Shown: piece by piece, positions 17,579 through 25,961 of the stretch
How positions within the stretch are numbered: position 1 is the stretch's first letter
Layout of the letters: every line of letters begins with the position of its first letter
Assembly (NCBI GenBank): GCA_938002605.1
Contig: CALLAF010000040.1
Coordinates: 1-57,015, forward strand
DNA length: 57,015 bases
From: an uncultured Paracoccaceae bacterium
GTDB lineage: Bacteria; Pseudomonadota; Alphaproteobacteria; Rhodobacterales; Rhodobacteraceae
Direction: 5' to 3'
Translations under genes and position numbers: made by a program
The notes under the pieces: generated by a model
Told to the model about the DNA's origin: nothing
Seen by the model: the letters and a program-made list of their open reading frames with translations, nothing else
The model's database searches: none

Positions 17579-17605
17579 GGCCGGTCCCTGCTACGGGGAC
17601 CGGCC
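17579..17605 (+). other. GC-rich hairpin between TRAP binding protein and small permease genes
   Basis: GGCCGGTCCC (17579-17588) pairs perfectly with GGGACCGGCC (17596-17605) around a 7-base loop; CATTTTATAAAA follows. It sits 10 bases beyond the binding-protein stop and before the DctQ gene. A partial terminator or 3' stabilising element would give more binding protein than permease, as known for malE/malF. Confidence 0.6.
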
Positions 17606-17633
17606 GCAACATTTTATAAAATAGAGACAAACC

Positions 17634-18269
17634 ATGCCAGATGATACATCGGCAGACCGCAGTCTGCTTGCCCGGCTTCACCGCGGGTTTATCCCCATTG
17701 AGGACTTAGCCAATCTGCTGGCAGCTTTTGCGATTATGGCGCTGATGATCTTAGGCGTGCTGCAAATTGTGCTGCGCTCCGTCTTTAATAGCCCTATCGG
17801 CGGCTATATCGATCTGGTCGAACTTTCGATGGCGAGCATGGCGTTTCTCGGGGCCGCATATACCCAACGAATCGGCAGCCATGTGCGGATGGAATTGGTG
17901 GTTGGCAGCCTGCGCGGGCGCGCGCTTTGGTTGCTAGAAGCCTTTGGCGCAGCAATCGCGATGTTTATCATCGGCGTTCTGATTTACTACAGCTACGGTC
18001 ACTTTATGCGCGCCTATACGCTAGGCGACACCACGATCGACGCCGAATATGTGACCTGGCCCTCGAAACTTTTGGTCCCGATCGCATTCTCTATCTGGTG
18101 GATACGGCTTGCGCTGCAATTCATCGGCGCGGTGCGGCTTGTTATCTATCCGAATGCGACACCAATCGGTGTCGTTGTCACCAAAGACGCCGCCGAACAG
18201 GCCCAAGATGAAATTCACGAAGTAATGGGCGATGACGTCGACTTCACTGATCCTGAGGATAAATCATGA
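17634..18269 (+). CDS. TRAP transporter small permease (DctQ family)
   Basis: This 211-residue protein has four predicted helices and the DctQ pattern (IMALMILGVLQIVLRSVFNS, then ELSMASMAFLGAAYTQRIGSHVRM). It forms the membrane complex with DctM. An acidic C-terminal tail of about 35 residues follows the last helix (DEIHEVMGDDVDFTDPEDKS). It overlaps the large-subunit start by four bases (ATGA). Confidence 0.87.
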   Translation: MPDDTSADRSLLARLHRGFIPIEDLANLLAAFAIMALMILGVLQIVLRSVFNSPIGGYIDLVELSMASMAFLGAAYTQRIGSHVRMELVVGSLRGRALWLLEAFGAAIAMFIIGVLIYYSYGHFMRAYTLGDTTIDAEYVTWPSKLLVPIAFSIWWIRLALQFIGAVRLVIYPNATPIGVVVTKDAAEQAQDEIHEVMGDDVDFTDPEDKS

Positions 18270-19621
18270 TTATTGGTATCGGCATGTCCGACCCATTTTT
18301 GGTCGGTGTAATTACCCTGTGCCTGCTGCTTGGGCTTATTATCATGGGCGTGCGCGTCGTATTTGCCGCCGCCGTCGTTGGCTTGCTAGGCTTGATTGAA
18401 CTGCGCGGCTGGGGCCCTGCAGCGGGGATCGTCGGCACCATTCCGCATGCGAAATCATCGACCTACGCCCTATCTGTGTTACCGATGTTTATCTTTATCG
18501 GTTTTCTGGCATTCCATGCGGGCATGACCCAACAACTGTTTGACGCTGCGCGCAAATGGCTGGGCTGGCTACCCGGTGGTTTGGCGATTGCCACGGTATT
18601 TGCCACCGCAGGGTTTGCCGCTGTGTCAGGTGCCTCGACTGCGACCTCTGCGGTATTTAGCCGAGTTGCGATCCCCGAGATGCTCAAATACGGGTACAAC
18701 CGACGCATGGCGGCGGGGGTTGTGGCCTCGGCTGGCACGCTCGCAACCTTGATCCCGCCTTCTGCGATCCTTGTGATCTACGCAATTATTGTTGAACAAT
18801 CGGTGGGCAAACTACTGTTGGCTGGTTTCCTGCCCGGTATATTTTCTGCCATCGTTTATGCGGGCATCATTGTCGTTTGGGCGATGCTCAAACCCGAAGC
18901 CGCGCCATCGGTAACCGGCTTTACGTGGGGCGACCGGATGCGCACATTGCCCGGCATTTCCCCGATCATCATCGTGGTCGTGATCATCATGACATCGATC
19001 TACGGCGGCTGGGCCACCCCGACAGAGGCAGGCGCGCTTGGTGCGTTTGTGGTCTTTGTCTTGGCATTAGTTCGGGGCACCCCGCTCAGTTCGATCAAAG
19101 CGTCTTTGATGGAATCGGCCAAACTGACCGTGATGATCTTCTCGCTGATTTGGGGCGTTTTGATCTTTGTGCGGTTCCTTGGGTTTTCGGGCATTCCCGG
19201 CGCGTTCACCGAATGGGTTGTAAACCTGCCCTATAGCCCGATGACGATCATGATCTGCATCTTGTTGGCCTATGCCGTCTTGGGCATGTTCATGGATGCA
19301 ATTGGGATGCTCTTGCTGACGCTTCCTGTAGTTTACCCCGCCGTCATTGCGCTTGGATTTGATCCGATTTGGTTTGGCATTATCGCAGTTAAAATGGCCG
19401 AGATTTGCCTGATCACGCCGCCCATCGGGCTGAACTGTTTTGTGGTCAACGGCGTCCGGCCCGACATACCACTGGGCGAGGTGTTTCGCGGCGTTGCATT
19501 GTTCTTTATCGCCGACGTCATCACCATTGCAGCACTTTTGATGTTCCCGGAAATCGTCACATGGTTGCCGAACTTTGACTTTGCCGCGTGGTGGTCAGGG
19601 CTGGGTTCAGCAGCTAACTAA
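18266..19621 (+). CDS. TRAP transporter large permease (DctM family)
   Basis: This 451-residue, roughly 12-helix protein is the DctM subunit. Family stretches include SVLPMFIFIGFLAFHAGM, SGASTATSAVFSRVAIPEML, GTLATLIPPSAILVIYAI and the late MFMDAIGMLLLTLPVVYP then ITPPIGLNCFVVNG. It drives sodium- or proton-coupled import with the DctP and DctQ proteins encoded just upstream. The ATG overlaps the DctQ stop and follows GAGGATAA. Confidence 0.9.
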   Translation: MIIGIGMSDPFLVGVITLCLLLGLIIMGVRVVFAAAVVGLLGLIELRGWGPAAGIVGTIPHAKSSTYALSVLPMFIFIGFLAFHAGMTQQLFDAARKWLGWLPGGLAIATVFATAGFAAVSGASTATSAVFSRVAIPEMLKYGYNRRMAAGVVASAGTLATLIPPSAILVIYAIIVEQSVGKLLLAGFLPGIFSAIVYAGIIVVWAMLKPEAAPSVTGFTWGDRMRTLPGISPIIIVVVIIMTSIYGGWATPTEAGALGAFVVFVLALVRGTPLSSIKASLMESAKLTVMIFSLIWGVLIFVRFLGFSGIPGAFTEWVVNLPYSPMTIMICILLAYAVLGMFMDAIGMLLLTLPVVYPAVIALGFDPIWFGIIAVKMAEICLITPPIGLNCFVVNGVRPDIPLGEVFRGVALFFIADVITIAALLMFPEIVTWLPNFDFAAWWSGLGSAAN

Positions 19622-19630
19622 GGATAGAAA

Positions 19631-20125
19631 ATGCGCTTACACACCAGCCTGCCGCTTGAAAAAGCCAACATAATCATCACCGAAGCACTGCGCCTTGGGC
19701 GCGCTGCTAACCTGCTGCCACTCACCGTTGTCGTGCTTGATGCTGGCGGCAAGATGGTCGCGATGCAATGCGAAGACGGATCCGGCGTGATCCGGTTCGA
19801 TGTAGCCTTTGGCAAAGCCTACGGCGCGCTGGGAATGGGGATATCCAGCCGTCTCATCCGTGATCGGTTAAGCGAGCGCCCGACGTTTCAATCTGCCCTC
19901 GCCACCGCTTCGGACGGGCGTCTGATTCCGGTGCCGGGCGGCGTTTTGATCGAAGAGGCAGGCGTGACCATCGGTGCGGTCGGCATCAGTGGCGATACGT
20001 CCGACAAGGACGAATACTGCGCGATTGCGGCGATCAAAGCCGCAGGATATGCGTCTGAACCCAGTGATCCAAACCCAGATTGGCGCACGTCATCCTTGTC
20101 GGATCACTATCCGGCATCGACCTAA
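19631..20125 (+). CDS. GlcG/HbpS-family protein
   Basis: This 164-residue protein has the GlcG/HbpS (PF03928) fold pattern: a helical start, VVVLDAGGKMVAMQCEDGSG, then SALATASDGRLIPVPGGVLI and VGISGDTSDKDEYCAIAAIKAAG. Members bind haem or small corrin/flavin-like ligands, or sit in glycolate and propanediol clusters with unclear roles. It follows the TRAP large permease by 9 bases with an AGGATAG site, so it is part of the amine cluster. Its end overlaps the convergent cupin gene by four bases. Confidence 0.8.
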   Translation: MRLHTSLPLEKANIIITEALRLGRAANLLPLTVVVLDAGGKMVAMQCEDGSGVIRFDVAFGKAYGALGMGISSRLIRDRLSERPTFQSALATASDGRLIPVPGGVLIEEAGVTIGAVGISGDTSDKDEYCAIAAIKAAGYASEPSDPNPDWRTSSLSDHYPAST

Positions 20126-20679
20126 AGCGGCAGATCAATATGGCGGTGGGTTACTTGCAAGCGCGGCAATGCGGCATCGGCGGGGTCCACCAAGGCAAAG
20201 GTGGATTTGCCGGCAAAGGATGCGGGGATCACCATAGCCCGGACGAAACTTGTAACGCCTATGTCTTGCAAGGCAACAGCGCGCACGGGGGATTTGATCG
20301 GTTCAAACCAACTGTCCCCGACCTGCATGGTTTCGGTATGATCGTCTGCCTCGATCCGCAGCGCCCCGCGCACAAGATGGCGCAGTCCCGCGCCATTATG
20401 CGTGTGGCGATGCGCGACGGCCCCTACTGGAAAGCAAACCTCATCCACGCGCAACAGTTTATCGTTGGCGGGAATATCACAGGCATGGCTGCTCAGAACA
20501 CCTGCCCCGACGGGTGCCGTTTCGGACAAAACAAACGTCAGTCCAACGTGCGACAGTTGATCGACAACTGCCGCCGTTCCCGCGGGGTCCAGCCCAGCGA
20601 CGTCGTCGCGCGGCACCCAAGAAATTGCAGCCATAAAGTCGACCTGCGCGTCACCGTCGCGTATCAGGCTCATAAACAT
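20122..20679 (-). CDS. Cupin domain protein
   Basis: This 185-residue protein has a cupin barrel with the metal motif HRHTHNGAGLRHLVRGALRI (about residues 103-122) and a second motif around GDSWFEPIKSPVRAVAL. The N-terminal part, also barrel-like, lacks clear metal ligands, so it may be a degenerate bicupin. The start at 20679 is supported by GGGGGA 6 bases upstream; 20694 is the next option. It diverges from a membrane protein gene only 32 bases away. The reaction is unknown. Confidence 0.65.
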   Translation of the reverse strand: MFMSLIRDGDAQVDFMAAISWVPRDDVAGLDPAGTAAVVDQLSHVGLTFVLSETAPVGAGVLSSHACDIPANDKLLRVDEVCFPVGAVAHRHTHNGAGLRHLVRGALRIEADDHTETMQVGDSWFEPIKSPVRAVALQDIGVTSFVRAMVIPASFAGKSTFALVDPADAALPRLQVTHRHIDLPL

Positions 20680-20711
20680 CAAAAGTCCCCCCATTCAGGA
20701 CAATCTAACTG

Positions 20712-22082
20712 ATGCGCGCGCTGCTTGCCATTGTGCTGATAGCTGATTCTGCGGCTGTTTTGGCCGCCAATACATTTGGCGGGGATTTTGCGCATACCGT
20801 CGCACGCGTATTATTTGTTGTCCTGTGCTTGCTTGGTATGAAGACAAGCACGTTACGCGAAATGCTTTTGTTTCTGGCGTCACTGATCCTCGCCGTGATC
20901 TTGTGGCAAAACCCGGAAGATCACGCTGCCTTGTTCACCGCGATGGATCTCGCCGCCTATTTCGCAGCGTTTATCGCCCTACTCACCGCGCTCAAACTCG
21001 CAGCCGAACAATCGCAATCGGTGTTGGCCGTCGGACGTTACCTGACCCGGCAGCCCACAGGGCGCAGATTTGTTGCGACTGCCGCTGGCGGGCATATATT
21101 AGGGGTGTTTCTCAATTTCGCAGCCGTGAGCCTGATGGCGCCACTGATCCAATCAACCACGAGACGCAGCGACGGCAGCATTGACCACGATCTTGAACGC
21201 CGCCAGATGTCAGCACTTTTGCGGGGGTTTGCGTGGATTTTGCTCTGGGCACCCACGACGCTAGGACAGGCCGTGCTTTTGACGTTGTTCACAGATATCG
21301 ATCAAATCAAAATCATCTGCGTTGGCATAGCAACATCCCTGCTGATGATGGGAATCGGCTTAGCCTATGATCGGTTTGAGTGGCGCAATTACACGCCCCC
21401 CGAAACAGGGGATACGCCGCCCGCGTGGCCAAGCAGCGCGCTTGTGCGACTGGGCTGTGTCTGTGTTACGCTGATTGGTGCAACGGCGGTTCTCCAGATC
21501 ACAATGGGGTTCAGCACCGTGCTAGCGCTAATGTTTGTGGCCCCTTTGGTGACATTTGTCTGGTTCACATGGCAAAAACCCAAGGGGTTGCCACTATCCA
21601 ATCAGATGACGTCATTCTGGCAGGCGCTCAAGGCCGACGCGGCGGGTTTGACGCGGTCGGCCATTGCGCTCGGGCTTTCTGGCTTCATTGGGCGCGCCGT
21701 GGCAGAGGTGCTGCCACTTGCCGAGATGAGCCAACACATCGACCTCGCGGCGATACCCGGCTGGCTATTTTTGGCGGTTCTGCCGATCTTGATCACGCTT
21801 GGTGGACAGATTGCGCTAAGCCCGATCATCCTTGTCGTGTTCATCGGGCAGGTTGTGCAAACTTTTCCGGCATTGCCCGCAGATCCAACGCATATTGTCT
21901 TCGCGCTTAGCGCCGGGTGGGCGATTTCGATGTTTGCATCCCCAAATGCAACGGCCACATTGCTGATCGCGGCGGAGTCCAAGATCCCCCCCACCTCGCT
22001 GACATGGCGTTGGAACCTGCGCTACGGCGCAATCTGCTATGTTGTACTTGTCGGGATTTTTGCCCTGCTCGAAGCCGCATAG
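20712..22082 (+). CDS. Multi-pass membrane protein of unknown function
   Basis: This 456-residue, very hydrophobic protein has about 11-12 predicted helices arranged as two halves with a short cytoplasmic linker near residues 225-240. The segment NFAAVSLMAPLIQST, with a paired SPIILVVFIGQVVQTF in the second half, recalls the two re-entrant regions of ion-transporter superfamily carriers, but I do not recognise a specific family. The ribosome binding site is weak. It lies between a cupin gene and the NagA gene (convergent, 6 bases apart). It could import an acid or sugar derivative used by either neighbour. Confidence 0.65.
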   Translation: MRALLAIVLIADSAAVLAANTFGGDFAHTVARVLFVVLCLLGMKTSTLREMLLFLASLILAVILWQNPEDHAALFTAMDLAAYFAAFIALLTALKLAAEQSQSVLAVGRYLTRQPTGRRFVATAAGGHILGVFLNFAAVSLMAPLIQSTTRRSDGSIDHDLERRQMSALLRGFAWILLWAPTTLGQAVLLTLFTDIDQIKIICVGIATSLLMMGIGLAYDRFEWRNYTPPETGDTPPAWPSSALVRLGCVCVTLIGATAVLQITMGFSTVLALMFVAPLVTFVWFTWQKPKGLPLSNQMTSFWQALKADAAGLTRSAIALGLSGFIGRAVAEVLPLAEMSQHIDLAAIPGWLFLAVLPILITLGGQIALSPIILVVFIGQVVQTFPALPADPTHIVFALSAGWAISMFASPNATATLLIAAESKIPPTSLTWRWNLRYGAICYVVLVGIFALLEAA

Positions 22083-22088
22083 GACAGG

Positions 22089-23237
22089 CTAGCCAATCAC
22101 CTGCACCGCGTACTGACCCGTTGTCGCATCGCGCTTTCGATAAAGCGCGGTTCCCTTATGCCCCGAAATCATGCCCGCGGTACCGGGTTCGCGCAGCAAC
22201 TGGGCCGGGGTTGATGTCGCCCGCGCAAGCGCTTGGCCGGTATCATCGCCCACCCGTTCAACCATCACGTCAATCGCGCGCGGCATGGCAAGATCGGCGC
22301 CCGCAAGTGTTCCGTCTGCCAATGTCAGCCGCCCGTCATGGCGAAACACGTCGCGCCCATTAAGATTGAATTTTTGGATATCTGACGCAGCAGTGGCCAT
22401 CGCATCAGTTACCAAGAACACGCGGTCCGACTGCGGCTTTGCGGATAGGGCAATCTGCATCGTGGTCGGGTGGACATGAACCCCATCTGCGATCAGCCCG
22501 GCATAGATATCACCCCGCGCTAAGGTCGCGCCCACCAGACCCGGCGCGCGGCTGCCCAATTGGCTCATGGCGTTAAACAGATGCGTCACACAGCGCGCGC
22601 CTGCATCAAATGCAGCGTGACAGCTATCAACATCGGCGTCCGTGTGCCCCAATGAAACGGTGATCCCGGCTTCAGATAACTGCCTAATTTGACAAGGTGT
22701 CACGTTTTCAGGGGCAAGTGTAACCATCACATTGGCCAATCGATCAGCAGCGTTCAGCAACACACACAAATCCGTATCATTCATCGGGCGGATTAAGCTT
22801 GGATCATGCGCGCCTTTGCGTGCCAAGCTAAGATGCGGACCCTCAAGGTGAATACCAGCAATCCCCGCGACCTTTTGTGCAATAGCCGCTTCGACGGCGT
22901 CAATGCCGGCGGCGGTGCGCGCGGGCGTATCGGTGATCAGCGTCGGAAGGATCGCCCCTGTGCCTGTAGTTGCATGCGCTTGCGCAATCACGCGCAATGC
23001 TGCGACGGATTGGTCATCGTTGAACATGATGCCACCGCCGCCGTTGACCTGTAGATCAACAAAGCGCGGGGCAATTACGCCGCCCGCCAAATGCGTAATC
23101 GGGCATCCCTTAGCCAAAGCCTGACGCGGCACGACAGACAGACATCCATCGCCGCCCACACCCAAAGCATGGTCATCATGCAAGGTTTGCCCATCAAATA
23201 TTTGCGCGCCCAAATAGGCCTTTGCTACTCCGCTCAT
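22089..23237 (-). CDS. nagA: N-acetylglucosamine-6-phosphate deacetylase
   Basis: This 382-residue amidohydrolase removes the acetyl group from GlcNAc-6-phosphate in the cytosol. Signature parts are APRFVDLQVNGGGGIMFND (metal-site start), GIHLEGPHLSLARKGAHDP (Glu ligand), VSLGHTDAD and CVTHLFNAMSQL (His ligands), and LVTDAMA with the catalytic Asp. Length matches the E. coli enzyme (382). Its ATG overlaps the stop of the upstream amino-sugar kinase (ATGA), so kinase and deacetylase form an operon converting free GlcNAc to glucosamine-6-phosphate. A longer frame to 23459 lies within the kinase gene and was rejected. Confidence 0.92.
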   Translation of the reverse strand: MSGVAKAYLGAQIFDGQTLHDDHALGVGGDGCLSVVPRQALAKGCPITHLAGGVIAPRFVDLQVNGGGGIMFNDDQSVAALRVIAQAHATTGTGAILPTLITDTPARTAAGIDAVEAAIAQKVAGIAGIHLEGPHLSLARKGAHDPSLIRPMNDTDLCVLLNAADRLANVMVTLAPENVTPCQIRQLSEAGITVSLGHTDADVDSCHAAFDAGARCVTHLFNAMSQLGSRAPGLVGATLARGDIYAGLIADGVHVHPTTMQIALSAKPQSDRVFLVTDAMATAASDIQKFNLNGRDVFRHDGRLTLADGTLAGADLAMPRAIDVMVERVGDDTGQALARATSTPAQLLREPGTAGMISGHKGTALYRKRDATTGQYAVQVIG

Positions 23238-24121
23238 ATCGACCTGCCTTGATGTTCCACCCGTGCCAGCGCAAAGGCACCGTCCAATGCGCTGCCCTTC
23301 GCATCCATTTTTCCGGCGAGATATGCAGGGGGCAAATACCGGGCGTAATGTGGCCCCAGCCCGCCAAGTAAACACAGCGCATCCCCCGGCTGAAACCCTA
23401 ATTGCGCAAGGCCGCGTGCCATGTAATCCGCGCCGCGTTGCAAGGTAGATTGCGCCCATGTATCGCCATCAATCGCGCCCGCAATGACCGTAGGGGCCAA
23501 GGTGCCATAATCGCCTGGCGTGGCGATGGTCGCGAAGTCAACAACCGCGCTGGGATCATTCCCATATTGCGCAAAAAGCGTGACGGACAGATCTGACCAC
23601 TCCTCCAGCCCATCGTAACACAGCAGCACATGTTCGAGCGCCGCGCGCCCCAACCAAGCGCCCGAACCCTGGTCCGATATTTGCAGCCCCCATCCGCCGA
23701 CGGAACGCACTGCTCCACCCTTGTTTGTCGCGACAATCGTGCCGGTCCCAACGGCTAGCAAGTACCCCTCTTGCCCCGAAAATGCGCCTGCCAATGTCGT
23801 GGCGCGGTCATCTGTGACGGTGACTTGCGCAAATGGCAGCGCTTGCGCGATACGCGATCTTTGGGTTGCAGTGATCGCACCGGCCAGCCCCAAATGCGCA
23901 GTGCTTTTGGCAAGCGCGCTAGGCGCAATACCAACATCTTTTGCTGCGACATCAATCGCAGCAACGACGTTTCTCATTGCAAGATCGATATCGGTTGTAA
24001 CATTGGCGCGCCCACCCTCTGCCTGCGTCAGCACACCCGTTTCAAGCGTTCCGATCGCAACCCGGCAGCCCGTGCCCCCGCCATCGACGCCGATAATCAC
24101 ATTGCTTTGCAATTCGTTCAT
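23234..24121 (-). CDS. BadF/BadG-family amino-sugar kinase (GlcNAc/glucosamine kinase)
   Basis: This 295-residue ASKHA-fold kinase has the phosphate-1 loop GVDGGGTGCRVAIG at residues 11-24, a phosphate-2 region LAVGTGTIVATNKGG and the adenosine-side LCLLGGLG. BadF/BadG members next to nagA are N-acetylglucosamine or glucosamine kinases (GspK/NagK type). With NagA downstream, the likely substrate is GlcNAc made free in the cytosol. No Shine-Dalgarno sequence is near the ATG; the bases just before it form the inverted repeat at 24125-24141. Confidence 0.87.
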   Translation of the reverse strand: MNELQSNVIIGVDGGGTGCRVAIGTLETGVLTQAEGGRANVTTDIDLAMRNVVAAIDVAAKDVGIAPSALAKSTAHLGLAGAITATQRSRIAQALPFAQVTVTDDRATTLAGAFSGQEGYLLAVGTGTIVATNKGGAVRSVGGWGLQISDQGSGAWLGRAALEHVLLCYDGLEEWSDLSVTLFAQYGNDPSAVVDFATIATPGDYGTLAPTVIAGAIDGDTWAQSTLQRGADYMARGLAQLGFQPGDALCLLGGLGPHYARYLPPAYLAGKMDAKGSALDGAFALARVEHQGRSI

Positions 24122-24124
24122 ATT

Positions 24125-24141
24125 GGTATCGTTATAATACC
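24125..24141. promoter_or_regulatory. NagQ/NagR-like operator overlapping the kinase start region
   Basis: GGTAT (24125-24129) and ATACC (24137-24141) form an inverted repeat with a 7-base spacer, ending three bases before the kinase ATG. On the minus strand the spacer region reads TATTATAAC, which also resembles a -10 box. GlcNAc regulators of the GntR type (NagQ in alphaproteobacteria) recognise TGGTAT-like half sites. No such regulator is in the window. Confidence 0.45.
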
Positions 24142-24206
24142 TCTTTCACGAATGATAGAACGCAGGGCTGGACGTCGCAGGAAATCGCTAGAAAGAACTG
24201 CACCGA

Positions 24207-25163
24207 CTACGGATTAACGGCCCGCTTTGCGACCGCCTGCAAAAGCACCTGCACGATCGCGCGCTGTTCATCGGTAAACGACGACATCGCGATGTCAGGC
24301 TCGGGCCCGTCTAGATCGCGCACATCAAACAATGCATCCTCATCCGGAAAGAACCGCGCGCGCAGCGCTTCGTTGTCCGCTGCAAATTTCACAAGCAGCG
24401 CCTTCGCTGTTGCGTTGTCCATGACGCCCCCTGAAAACCGAGGAAGATCTTGCTGCGGCAACGACCGAAAAACACGCCGAATATGCACTTCGGGGACATT
24501 TTTCACCAGTTGCATCAGGTCTAAGACGTCTATTGAAGGCGTCGCGTTCGCAGCGGACTGCGGCGTCGGGAACCCATCAGTTCGCGTATCAATCCCAAGC
24601 ACCTGCAAGAAATCACGGACGACGTCGCCTTGCGGAAATGTTTTGGGATCAAACCTGCGAAACAAAAAATCTGCTTCCGGCCAGGCGGCCTGCCAAGCAT
24701 CGACAATTCGGCGATATTCTCCGCCGCCTGTGCCAAATTTCGTGATGAAATTCTCGAAGCCAAGCCGCGTCTTCGCGGTTTTCAGTTTTTGTTTGTAGGC
24801 GTTCGCAAGGTATTTATCTTGCCGCCGAAAATACCCAACGATCTTAACGTCCATTGGCTCTGGCAGTGCAAGAACATCACGTAGCGCCGCCGGGTTTGCA
24901 CCCGAAAACATTTCAGAGCTCAGCACAAAATTTTGCGATGAGCTTTCGCCTATCAAATTGCGCACAACACCCCCGATCTCAATGGCGCGGTCGTGGTTGC
25001 CGCTGCGCAACGCAACGCTCAGATCATTGTAAGACCCGCTGCGGTGCCGCGTGAGGAAATCAAAGCCAAGGGGATTAAGATAATCCTTATTGTCGCGCGT
25101 GAAACGCTGAATGGCCGTCTACCCCGTTTTGGGCGTGCCAATATGTATCCAAAGTGTACGCAT
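24207..25163 (-). pseudogene. Sulfotransferase-like gene interrupted by an amber codon in the PAPS-binding loop
   Basis: A 318-codon frame starts at 25163 with MRTLWIHIGTPKTG, the 5'-phosphosulfate-binding loop of sulfotransferases (PKTGST). Codon 15 (25121-25119) is TAG where Ser is normally found, a one-base change from TCG; the frame then continues intact with TAIQRFTRDN to the stop at 24207. Downstream, KIVGYFRRQDKYLANAYKQ matches the 3'-phosphate region. An ORF call starting at a TTG (25010) would lack the PAPS loop and is probably not a functional protein. The gene follows the type 2 sulfotransferase gene by three bases. It is either a recent pseudogene, a sequencing error or a read-through codon. 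Confidence 0.75.
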
Positions 25164-25166
25164 AAC

Positions 25167-25961
25167 CTACGCGCTTTGCCCACGATAAAAACATTTAGAA
25201 ACGGCCGCATACATTTCTAAATCCTCTTCATACGCTCGTTCGGCATTTTTGCGGTCTTGTTCTGTTAAACCGTCTTTATAATGCGCGCTGTTGCTCTGAT
25301 GGCCCAAATGCTGTCGCGTATCAACAACACTCAACTCAACACTTGTGTGCGAGAACAAGCGATTGACGATGTCTTTCCGAGCGACCTCCATATGTTCGAC
25401 CTGACCGATCATATCATAGGCCACAAGCCCGTAACTGATTTCTTTGCATTGCGGCCGCCAATGGCGATCTAGATATTTTGCGCTCTCGTCATTTGCCACA
25501 ATATCGAGAAACTGAGACAATGTTATCTCCTGCGTGGGAGGGCGCCCAATGTGCGCATTAATTTTCCTCCTATAGGCCGCCATCCCTTTGACACGGTCAG
25601 ACCATGCCGATACGGTGCGGCTATATGGGTCGCGTATCACAGTAAACCGAAAGCAATTGGGATCGTTCAATGCTTCCTCTACCAATATCGGGTTGAGGCT
25701 TCGCGCCCCTGCCCGCAAATACCTATCATCAAGATTATGGACACTCTCCATGCTGATATCAACATCGCCTTCAGCACGGGTTTCGGCATGAATATGTGTC
25801 ATGAGCAACGTCAAAATATTTGTACACGCGGCCTTGTGGTTCTTCATATATAAAAAATTCGGTCCCCGAAATGCTCGAGCAGGGAGATGTACATTTTGCA
25901 ATAAATGTCGCCGACTTTGATAGTTGGGCAACATTTTCTCAAACAAAGACGCGCTAGTCAT
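25167..25961 (-). CDS. Sulfotransferase family 2 protein (carbohydrate sulfotransferase-like)
   Basis: This 264-residue protein fits the Sulfotransfer_2 family, which moves sulfate from PAPS onto sugars. The 5' loop is in YMKNHKAACTNILTLLM (about residues 38-54) and the 3'-phosphate site in RFTVIRDPYSRTVSAW (about 104-119). Its start overlaps the stop of the upstream glycosyltransferase (ATGA), and a second sulfotransferase-like gene follows. The acceptor is probably a surface or secreted glycan built with the neighbouring glycosyltransferases; that is inference. No signal or anchor is evident. Confidence 0.85.
   Translation of the reverse strand: MTSASLFEKMLPNYQSRRHLLQNVHLPARAFRGPNFLYMKNHKAACTNILTLLMTHIHAETRAEGDVDISMESVHNLDDRYLRAGARSLNPILVEEALNDPNCFRFTVIRDPYSRTVSAWSDRVKGMAAYRRKINAHIGRPPTQEITLSQFLDIVANDESAKYLDRHWRPQCKEISYGLVAYDMIGQVEHMEVARKDIVNRLFSHTSVELSVVDTRQHLGHQSNSAHYKDGLTEQDRKNAERAYEEDLEMYAAVSKCFYRGQSA

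Noticed and set aside
25119..25121. The TAG codon as pyrrolysine, given the MttB-family gene nearby
   Set aside because: The MttB-family gene here has no in-frame TAG, no pyl genes are present, and the site is a normal Ser in sulfotransferases.
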